41,738 nt of DNA, taken from Parvularia atlantis (lineage: Eukaryota; Opisthokonta; Rotosphaerida). Each line of letters opens with the position of its first letter. Positions within the stretch are counted from its first letter, which is position 1. Of this stretch, positions 32,260-40,536 are shown piece after piece. The position numbers and the translations under genes were made by a program. Under the pieces are notes generated by a model. The model saw nothing but the letters and a program-made list of their open reading frames with translations, ran no database searches and was not told where the DNA came from. The stretch spans positions 1-41,738 of the forward strand of contig CALSCO010000101.1 of assembly GCA_943704415.1 (NCBI GenBank), written 5' to 3'.

Positions 32260-32296
<37 letters not shown>
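32260..32296 (+). repeat. (CTG)12 triplet repeat in a divergent promoter
   Basis: Twelve uninterrupted CTG units (CAG on the other strand) lie in the 272-bp spacer between the esterase and HIP1/Sla2 start codons, about 70 bp upstream of the latter. In an mRNA leader the CUG form would fold as a hairpin. Confidence 0.9.
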
Positions 32297-32367
32297 GCTC
32301 TGCGGGTCGATGCCCCCGGTGGCGGTGGAATGCTGACGGCGCACATCGTCAGCACCGCGTCAGCGCG

Positions 32368-35300
32368 ATGGCCGAGAGGGTGGACGCGCGCGAGCTGGCC
32401 GACCACATCGCCAAGGCCGTGATCAACGTCGAGACGGCGCCCAAGGCCAAGCACGTGCGCGGCATCGTGCTCTACTCGTGGAACAACGGGTGCCGTGCGC
32501 CGGGAAAGCAGGCGTGCGCAAGCAGCTGACGGGCGGGCCCGCAGCAACGCCGTCGCGTTCTGGACGCAGCTCATGCTCGAGCCGGTCTTCTCGGACGAGA
32601 TCGTGTGCTTCAAGGCGCTCATCGTCATCCACAAGCTGTTGCGCGACGGCCACCCGGCGGTGCGCACGTTGCGTGCACGGTCGGGGCCGCTGATGGCGGT
32701 CGCCACAGGTCATGCGTGAGACGATGAACCAGACGCGCTTCTTCGACAACTGTGTCAACCAGACGGCCAAAGTGGCGCGCTGTGCGTGACGCCCTCTCTC
32801 TCTCTCCCTCCCTCCCTCCCTCGCTCACAATACGCTCACGCACGCGCACCAACGGCCGCAGCGTACGGCGAGCTCATCCGCAGCTACGTCGCGTTCATCC
32901 GTACCAAGCTCGACTTTCACAAGGGTCACCCCGACTTCTCCGGCAACATGTCGTACAGCGACTACCTGAGCATGAAGAAGGCACTCAAGATGGACGAGAG
33001 GTGCGCGGCCGGCCGGCGTTTGCGCTGCGTGTCTGACACGACGCAGCTGGGACACGGTCCTCGCGCTGCTCAAGCTGCAGGAGGACGTGCTCGACATGGC
33101 GGGCAAGGTCTTTGCAAGCTTCAAGGACCGCACGTCAAACGAGTGCCGCATCTCGTCGCTTGTGCCGCTCGTCGAGGAGTCCTGGGGCATCTACCAGTTC
33201 CTTCTGAGCATCCTCAAGGCCATGCACACGGGCGCGCGCCGCTCAGCCGACGCGACGCGCCCCTGCTGACACGCTCGCATTCCATGCGCGCAGCCACGCC
33301 CGACATCAGCGTGTTCCAGGAGCTGCGCGACCAGTTCAACGACCAGCACCGCAAGCTCGCCAAGTTCTACTACGACTGCTCGTCGCTGCGCTACCTCGCG
33401 TCGCTCATCCCTGTGCCCGAGCTCGACCCTGTGCGCTTGCGCCCGGCTTCCACGCCGCTTTGCTCACCTCGTGCGGCAGAACCCGCCGCTGCTCTACGAC
33501 AGCAGCCGCGCTCGCGCCCCACAGCTGCCTGCGCGCGCCGACTCGAGCGCCGACAACGCGGCCAACGCCGCGCAGGTGCGCGTGCGCGCCACACAACGGT
33601 CTGTGCGTCGCTCACCGACGCGCCAGATCGCCGAGCTGCAGGAGCAGCTGCGCATATTTCGCGATCGCTACGAGCAGGACCAGGCGCGCATCTCCGAGCT
33701 CTTCATGCGCAACCAGGCGCTCGAGCGCGAGCTGGCGACGTTGCGCGGCCTGCTCAACGATGAGCAGCACCGCAACGCCGAGCTGACGGCCATGCTGCAG
33801 CGGCAGAACGGTGCGCGGCGGCGGCTGCACATGCGGTCACTGGCCTGACATGCGGCACGCAGAGGAGGTCGGCCCGATGCGCCAGAAGTTTGATAAGCTG
33901 CAGGAGATGTACACGACCATGCGCAACGAGCACATCCCGCTACTCCAGCAGAAGCAGCAGTTCACAGCCATGCGCGAGCAGTTTGGCAAGGCAAAGCAGA
34001 CCTTTGAGCAGCTGCAGAAGGTGCGCAGCCCGCGTGCGCAGCTGCGCTGGTCGGGACACGGCTGACTGACTGTCTGCGCGGCAGACTTACCAAGCCGAGG
34101 TCGCCGGTCGCAAGGCCGACCAGGAGGAGCACGCGCAGCAGATCAAGCTGCTGGAGGAGGCGCGTGCTAGCCGCTCGCGCCGTGCGCGCGCTTGCGCTGA
34201 CTCGTGTAAACGCACAGTCGCTCAACGCCGAGCTCGAGCGCGTGCGCCGCCAGAACAAGGACCAGGCAGAGCAGATGCAGGCCCTAGGCATGGTGTGTGC
34301 GCCTGGCCTACCGTCGTTTGACGCGGTCGCTCACCGCGCGGCACAGTCGCGCGGCGCCGAGGTCGAGACGCTCGTGCGCCAGTACAACGCCGAGAAGGCA
34401 GCGCTGGAGGAGGTGCACCTCGAGAAGATGCGCGAGATCGACCAGCTCCGCGCCGAGATGAACCAAATGCGCTCGAGCATGCGCGAGCAGCTGCAGGCGC
34501 GGCGCGCTTCGTGTGCCGGCGCAGCTGTGCTGACGTGTGCGCTCGTTCAGGGCAAGGACGAGGAGATCAGCGTGCTCCAGGTCGGCCTGGACGAGTCGCT
34601 CGAGCGCATGCACGAGCTGCAGCAGAGCGCCGACGCGGCCAAACAGGCGTTCGAGCTCAAGCTGCGCTCCCTCTACGCCGAGCAGGCTAGCGAGATGAAC
34701 CGGCTGCTCGGTGCGCGCGCGTGTGTGGACTGAGCGAGGGCGCGTTGCTCATCCCACTCGCGCAGACGACGTGCTCGAGGGCAGCGCGCGCAAGGTCGAC
34801 GAGAGCGCGTTCCAGTTTGAGTCGCCGCTGTTTGTCGGCATCCCGTCGGCCACGGCCGAGGCCGCGGCGATGGCCGCCGAGAAGGCCGCGACGGCCGTGA
34901 CGGACTTTGCCTCGGCGGCGGCGGGCCTCGCCAGCGGTGCGCAGCAGCCACGTCGACAACGACCGCCAGCCTGACCGCGCGCGACACGCAGGCGGCACGC
35001 CGGCCAAGGTCTTGAGCGAGGCCAACACGCTCGCGACCGCCGTGGAGCAGCTCGTGGCCAACGCCAAGGGCGCGCTGCGCATCGCGGCCGACGAGCGCGT
35101 GGCTGAGGACATCGCGGGCCACATCAAGGCGTTCTCGAAGGCCTCGCGCGAGGCGCTGCTGGCGGCGCGACCCTCGGCGGGCGCCAATACCCAGGCCGTT
35201 GAGGCGCAGCGCGCAGAGGCGCAGCAGGCGGCCGAGGCGCTGCTCAAGTCGATCGAGGTGCGCGTGGCTGGCTTGCCCGTGCGCAGGCGTGTGACCGCAC

Positions 35301-36678
35301 GGCCGCACAGGGCCTGATGGTCAAGGACGTGCAGCTGCAGACGGAGGACCTGGGCGACATTGTCGAGCGCGAGATGAAGGCTGCTGCGAAAGTGCGCACC
35401 GACGTCTGCGCGTGGAGCGGCCGGCTGACGCGGCGGCGGGCTCAGGCGATCGAGGACGCGGCCCTGCGCCTGCACGAGCTCATGCGCCGCCCGACGACCG
35501 TGACGGTGCGCGCCGGCCAGCGCACGTACCCCGCTCACTTGACCGCGCGCAGGGCGAGTTCAACGTCAACAACGCGATCCTTGAGGCGACGATGGGCATC
35601 ACCTCGGCCATCGGCACGCTAATTCGCGCCGCGACGCTCGCACAGCAGGAGATCGTTACCAAGGTGCGCGCGTGTGCTCTGCCCGTTCAGCTGCTGACAC
35701 AGCACGACGGCGCAGGGCCGCGGTGCCGCTTCCAGTGCGCAATTTTACAAGAAGAACCACCGCTGGACCGAAGGCCTTGTCTCGGCCGCCAAGGCGGTCG
35801 CGCTCGCCACGACGGCGCTGTGCGTGCGGCCCGCTCGTTTGCTGCTTGACACTGACGCGACGGCCGCAGCGTCGAGTCGGCCGACAACGTCGTCCGCGGC
35901 GTGACCGGCATTGAGCCGCTCGTCGTCGCCGCGCACGAGGTCGCCGCCGCCACTGCGCAGCTCGTCGCCGCGTCGCGCGTCAAGGCCGACCGCGGCAGCG
36001 CCACGCAGGGCAACCTGGAAAACGCGTCAAAGGCCGTTGCGGACGCGACCAAGGCGCGTCGGGGTTGGGTGCACAGCGGGCGACCTGACGAGCGGTGCAG
36101 ACGCTGGTCGCCGCGGCCAAGGACGCAGCCCTGCGCAAGCTCGACGACGAGACCAAGGTCGACCTGTCGAAGATGTCTGTGGGCCAGATCAAGCGCCAGG
36201 ACATGGAGCAGCAGGTCAAGATCCTCACGCTCGAGAAGGAGCTCACCAACGCCCGCCGCAAGCTCGCCGACATGCGCAAGCTCAGCTACCACGCCGAGGT
36301 CGACGAGGCCGCCGGGTGCGCGCTCGTCTGCGTGGGAATCGCAGCGGGGAGACAGCAACGCCTCACACGCCCCTCTGCCACAGCACCGATCAGACGACCG
36401 CGGCCGCCTCGGCGCCGGCCGTGCGCGCGGCCAGCTCGGCGCTGCGTGGCGTCGTCGGCGTGCCCGCGCCCGCACCCGCACCCGCACCCGCGCCCGCACC
36501 CGCACCCGCACCCGCACCCGCGCCCGCACCCGCACCCGCACCCGCACTCGTGCCTGCACCCGTGCCCGTTGCGGCGCCGCACGTCGCGTCGTCCACCACG
36601 ACGCCCAAGCCCAACGTGCCGCCCAAGCCGTCCATCCCGCCCAAGCCCGCGTCTGTGCCGCCCAAGCCTGCGCCGTGA
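32368..36678 (+). CDS. HIP1/Sla2-type endocytic adaptor (ANTH, coiled coil, I/LWEQ)
   Basis: This protein links clathrin-coated membranes to actin during endocytosis. The N-terminal ANTH domain, which binds PIP2, starts MAERVDARELADHIAKAVIN and continues AFWTQLMLEPVFSDEIVCFK, ALIVIHKLLRDGHPAV and YGELIRSYVAFIRTKLDFH. A long central coiled coil follows (LQEQLRIFRDRYEQDQARIS, LEEVHLEKMREIDQLRAEMN). The C-terminal I/LWEQ (THATCH) actin-binding region is clear: ILEATMGITSAIGTLIRAAT, FYKKNHRWTEGLVSAAKAVA, AAATAQLVAASRVKAD and KVDLSKMSVGQIKRQDMEQQ, then VKILTLEKELTNARRKLADM. The C-terminus extends beyond the family into an Ala-Pro repeat and PPKPSIPPKPASVPPKPAP, possible SH3 ligands. About twenty introns, one of GC-AG type. 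Estimated length is 1,050-1,100 residues, the usual HIP1/Sla2 size. Confidence 0.93.
36054..36100 (+). other. GC-AG intron in the I/LWEQ region
   Basis: The conserved reading VADATK-TLVAAAKDAALRK needs a 47-bp intron starting GCGCGT (the local GTGCGT with T changed to C). It has CTGAC 17 nt before the acceptor and ends CAG. The only nearby GT donor gives the wrong frame. Confidence 0.75.
36461..36570 (+). repeat. Hexanucleotide repeat coding for Ala-Pro
   Basis: Seventeen or so units of CCCGCA/CCCGCG in frame give an (AP)n stretch near the C-terminus of the HIP1/Sla2 protein. Near-perfect units suggest recent slippage. The rod-like AP segment is a spacer before the PPKP motifs. Confidence 0.9.
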
Positions 36679-36711
36679 AGCGTCCGCTGTGTCTGTTCGT
36701 GTCAGCTTCTT

Positions 36712-37047
36712 GCCGTACGGAGCTCAAGCTGTCCCGTCAGCGGCGCACCCGCGCAGATCGTCGCCTCGCCATCGGTCGCCGGCGCGCCATGGCACGTGCC
36801 CGAGAGCGGCAGGCACTGGCCCTCGCTCGCCGCCCGCGATCAGCCCGCGCTGTCGACGAGGTGCAGCACGCCGTCGCCGCCGTGCAGATGAGCGCGGGCC
36901 TGACGGCGACGGGCGTCGAGGTCGAGTCCTGTCGCTGCGATCAGCAGGCGAGCGCGAGCAGCAGCGTCACTGGAGGCGCTCGGCAGCGCGGCGCAGTACG
37001 ACGGGCGCCGCGCACGTCGCCGGCATTGGTGCGCGTGTGCAGACCAT
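36712..37047 (-). CDS. Doubtful small gene of about 80 codons
   Basis: This candidate rests on context and splice grammar, not homology. From ATG at 37047 (MVCTRAPMPAT), a 46-bp intron starting GTGCGC leads to LDLDARRRQARAHLHGGDG. A 54-bp intron with CTGAT then leads to CLPLSGTCHGAPATDGEATI and the end LTGQLELRTARS with TGA at 36712-36714. The stop would lie 33 bp from the HIP1/Sla2 stop, as at other convergent pairs, and the ATG sits on an AT-rich island shared with the next gene. The first intron lacks a clear branch motif. The plus strand is also open here, with readings such as DEVQHAVAAVQMSAGLTATG, so this could instead be untranslated or an upstream exon. Confidence 0.3.
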
Positions 37048-37084
37048 CCGTATTACACCACTAAAAACACTTCACGTGACCGGG
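37048..37084. promoter_or_regulatory. AT-rich mini-promoter with an E-box
   Basis: Thirty-seven bases before the TPR-protein ATG are markedly AT-rich (TATTACACCACTAAAAAC) and contain TTCACGTGACC, with CACGTG at 37073-37078. The drop in GC and the palindrome mark a likely initiation region for the TPR gene. If the small minus-strand gene is real, it serves both. Confidence 0.45.
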
Positions 37085-39274
37085 ATGGGTGACACGGCCG
37101 TGCGCGGCACGCTGGCCGTCTTTGGCGCGGCGCCGTTTGACGCGGCGGCGGCGGCGGCGGTCTCTGGCGGCGCGGCCGATGCGGCGCTGCTCGACCGCCT
37201 GCTGCGCGCCGGGCATCTGCTCGAGGCGACGACGGCTGACGGCGCTGTGCGCACGATGCGCCTCGTTGTCGCGCCGCGCGCCCCCGTGACGGACGGTGCG
37301 GCTGCGCTCGTGTGACGGCGCGACTGCTGACGCCGCGCAACGGCAGAGGCGCTGCTGCTCGCGTACCGCCGGCACTACGTCGAGCGGCTGGGCGCGGCCG
37401 TGCAGCAGGTACGCGCTTGTCGTTGTCTTTGTTGTGGACGAACGCGGCTCACGGGGCGACGGTGCAGTACAACGGCGGCGGACAGGACGCGGCGCGCGGC
37501 GCCGTGCGCTTCGTGGACGTGGCGCGGCCGCATCTCGAGCGCGTCTTTGAGCTGCCGCTGCCGGCCGCGCTGCTCCCGACGCTGTTTGCGGCGCTGTGGC
37601 AGGGCCACCGGCTGTTGCACACGCGTTGGACGGACCAGCAGCTGGCCGGGCTGTACGCGCGCATCGTCGAGGCGGCCAGGACGCCCGAGGGCGCGGCCGT
37701 GCCTGACGCGGCGCTGATCCTGGCCTGGGCCACGCTGCACCGCGATCCGGACGCGGCGCTGGCAATGCTAAAGACGCAGTCGGACGGCGCGAGCGACACG
37801 CGTGTGCCGCTACTGCGCGCGCACGCGCTCATGTGGAAGGGTCGGGCGCGGGGCGAGGCCAGCTGTCACCGCGAGGCACTCGAGGCCTACGCCGAGGCGC
37901 GCAAGATTCGCACGTCGGTGCTCGGCGAGGTGTGCTGCGGTCGCTCGGGCTGTGCGGGTGCTCAGCGGCAGCGCAGACGCACCCGGACACGGCGGCGGCC
38001 GAGAACAGCATCGGCATGGCGCACTTGCGCCTTGGGCAGCACGCGGTGAGATCGACGGCGGCAAGAGCGCGGCCCGCTGACGCGCACGGCACAGGACGCG
38101 GTCGAGCACCTCAAGCGCGCGCTCGACCTGCGACTGGCCGCGCTCGGTGGCGAGCACGTCGAGGTTGCGGCGTCGTACAACAACATCGGCCTCGCGCTCA
38201 AGGCGATGGGCATGTACCAGCGCGCGATCGACGCGTTCAAGGTGGACTGCGCGGCGCGAGCTCTCGCTGCTGGCTGACGCGCCGTCGGCGGTGCAGTCGT
38301 CGCTCGAGATCAAGCGCACGGTGATGGGCGAACGCCACATCGACACGACGCGCGCGCTCGGCAGCATCGGCGGCGTGTACCTCGCGATGAAGGACTTCGC
38401 GCGCGCGCTCGAGTTCTGCCAGAAGGTGCGCTGCTTGACGGTGCGCTCGTGTGCTCAGACGGCCCGCGCGCAGGAGCTCGAGCAGTTGATCGCGACGATG
38501 GGCGAGGACAGCGAGGAGACGGCAACGGCGTACAGCAGCGTGGGCGACGTGGTGCGCGCGGGTCGTGCGCACCGCACACTCTCGCTGACCCCGTGCGCGC
38601 AGTACAAGAAGGCCAAGGACTACGCGTCCGCGCTAGAGATGCACAAGAAGGCGCTCGCAATCCGGCAGCGGCTGCTCGGCAACAAGAGCGCGCAGACGGC
38701 GCTGTCACACAACCACGGTGCGGTTGCGCCCGCGCGTATGTCTGCGCACCCAGCTGACGCGCGAACAGTCGGCCTGCTGTACGCGGACATGGAGGACCAC
38801 CAGCAGGCGATCGCGCACCTGATGAAGGACCTGAGCATCTCGCGGGACGTGTACGGCGAGGTGCGCTGGTGCGGCGGGGCAGCAGGGCCACAGACCGCTC
38901 ACGCCGCGCGGCGCAGACGAGCGTCGAGGTCGGCAAGTCGCACAACGCGATCGCGACGGTGTACGAGGCGCAGGGTGAGAGCGCCAAGGCCGTGGAGCAC
39001 TACCGCAAGTACCTCGCGGCGCTCGAGGCGGCGGCGGGCGGCAAGGACAGCGGCGACGTTGCGGCGCTGCTGTTCAACATCGCGCAGCTGCTGCACGTGC
39101 GTCTGTGCGCGTGCACGTCACGTTCGCTGACGATGCGAGCGCGCGCGCACACAGGCCGACGGCGACAAGGCCGAGGCACGCGCGAGCATGACGCGCGCTC
39201 GCGACATCTGGCGCCGGCTGGGCCAGGAGACGGACGCTGACGACGCCGAGCTGGAGCTGACCGACTGGGAGTGA
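37085..39274 (+). CDS. Kinesin-light-chain-like tetratricopeptide protein
   Basis: The model starts MGDTAVRGTLAVFGAAPFD, with a roughly 250-residue N-terminal region that I do not recognise (LPAALLPTLFAALWQGHRLL, RTPEGAAVPDAALILAWATL). It then carries about seven TPR units of the kinesin-light-chain/NPHP3 type, in which each 42-residue repeat starts with a T/S-A/x-Y or N-x-x-G helix. Examples are THPDTAAAENSIGMAHLRLG, VEVAASYNNIGLALKAMGMY, AYSSVGDVYKKAKDYASALE and SHNAIATVYEAQGESAKAVE. The acidic C-terminus ends DAELELTDWE, resembling the W-acidic motifs that kinesin light chains recognise; this is suggestive only. It lacks the N-terminal heptad repeat of true kinesin light chain, so I call it a TPR scaffold. 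Introns mostly fall between TPR units. Confidence 0.85.
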
Positions 39275-39347
39275 TCGTGCCGTTGGGTCGTTGTGCCGTG
39301 ACGCATGTTACACACACTCACCGCGCGAGTGCCGCGCCGCGCCGTGA

Positions 39348-39563
39348 TCAGCTCTGCTTGGCCGTCTTGGCGCGCTGGCTGCCGCCGCGCACGGCGAAGT
39401 ACACCCACACAAACTGCGCACACGCGCGCGATCAGCCGCCATCGCCGCGCATCGGCACGCAGCGCACCAGCGCGACGAGGTGCAGCGCGATCATGACGCC
39501 GACAAAGCCCGCGGCCCACGGCGAGACGCCGAAGACGGTCGTCGCGCTCGCCGTCTGCTGCAT
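39348..39563 (-). CDS. Single-span membrane microprotein
   Basis: Two exons joined by a 54-bp intron (GTGCGC, CTGAT, CAG) give 53 residues. The protein starts MQQTASATTVFGVSPWAAG, then has one long hydrophobic helix (GFVGVMIALHLVALFVWVYF) and a basic tail (AVRGGSQRAKTAKQS). The helix and tail recall the second half of the V-ATPase assembly factor VMA21 (HVVLALFVYVAW in animals), but the first membrane span of VMA21 is not visible, so this is only a resemblance. By the positive-inside rule the C-terminus is cytosolic. An alternative start at 39652 adds MFYPLPPPSIRRS through a 50-bp intron. The stop lies 73 bp from that of the TPR gene. Confidence 0.6.
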
Positions 39564-39687
39564 CGACCTCCGCTGCGCCTGAGCTCAGGTTTCGAGAAAC
39601 ACGAGCTGCGCGCGCGCTGTACGATCGACGGTGGAGGGAGGGGGTAAAACATGAGGGCACGGCGCGCCGTTTGAAAGTGCTGCGGCG

Positions 39688-40343
39688 ATGTTCTCGCGGG
39701 TCGCGCTGCGGACGGCGAGCGGTGCGCGGCGCGGGATCCCCGTTGGCGCACGCCCTCGCGCTCACGGCGCACGTCGCGCTCACGACAGGCGCGCGTGGCA
39801 CGGCGTCGTGGTTCAACGCGCTCGAGCGCAGGTGCCGTGGCTGCCGTCCGCGCTCGACTCTCTCGCTCGCTCGCTCACGCGGCGGAACGTGCGCGACGCG
39901 CAGCCAGCAGCTCGGACGGCCCGTGTCGCCGCACCTGACCATCTACGAGCCGCAGCTGTCGTGGGTGCTGTCGGGCGCGTTCCGCGTGTCGTCGGGCGCG
40001 ATGACGGCCGGGTTCCTGGCCGGGATGACGTACTACGTCTTCACGGGCGCGTACGTGAAGGAGGTCTACACCAAGGTCAAGCAGCTGCAGCTGCCGTCGG
40101 CCGCCATCGTCGCGGCCAAGTTGACGCTCGCCGCGCCCGTCACGTTCCACTTCTTCAATGGCCTGCGCCACCTGGTGCCGTCGCGTCGTCGTCGCCGCGC
40201 GCGCGTGCTGGATGGCGTGCTGACGCGGCGGGACGCAGATGTGGGACACCAAGGTGCTCGTCAACAACCCGGGCGTGCGCGCGTCGGGCTACACCGTGCT
40301 CGGCCTGACCGCGCTGACCTCAGCGCTGCTGTCGGCGATGTGA
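39688..40343 (+). CDS. SDHC: Succinate dehydrogenase cytochrome b560 subunit
   Basis: This is a membrane anchor of respiratory complex II in the mitochondrial inner membrane. It binds haem b and ubiquinone. The spliced protein is about 150 residues. A short basic presequence (MFSRVALRTASGARGTASWF) precedes RPVSPHLTIYEPQLSWVLSG, the defining SDHC motif with the quinone-site Ser and Arg in SGAFRVSSG. Three membrane helices follow. The haem ligand His lies in APVTFHFFNGLRHLMWD, as in the family pattern HxxNGIRHLxWD. The end ALTSALLSAM completes helix three. Three introns interrupt it, all with CTGAC or CTCAC. It is nuclear-encoded here, as in animals and fungi. Confidence 0.95.
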
Positions 40344-40388
40344 GTGGCGCGCGAGAGCGGGGGAGCGCGTGCTCTCTGTGCTCTGTGT

Positions 40389-40503
40389 GCACGCGGCGCC
40401 CATCATGCGCAGCATGCGTAGCATTTCTTGTCTTTCGAGTGCAGCACAGAAGAGCGCGCAGCACCATGCGCTGCACGCGGCAATCATGCGTAGCATCCTT
40501 TTC
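40389..40503 (+). repeat. Imperfect direct repeat with CATGCGTAGCAT words
   Basis: The word GCACGCGGC followed by ATCATGCG and TAGCAT occurs at about 40389-40430 and 40472-40503. The first copy has an extra CAGCATGCG. The repeats lie between the convergent ends of SDHC and the next gene, in a gap of 193 bp that is AT-richer than the coding regions. A role in 3'-end formation is possible but not shown. Confidence 0.6.
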
Positions 40504-40536
40504 TGCCGCGTTTGGCGCAACACATTGCGCAGCACA

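Noticed and set aside
35687-36727. 346-codon minus-strand open frame opposite the I/LWEQ domain
   Set aside because: It is a shadow of a clearly homologous plus-strand domain, and its composition follows the hexanucleotide repeat.
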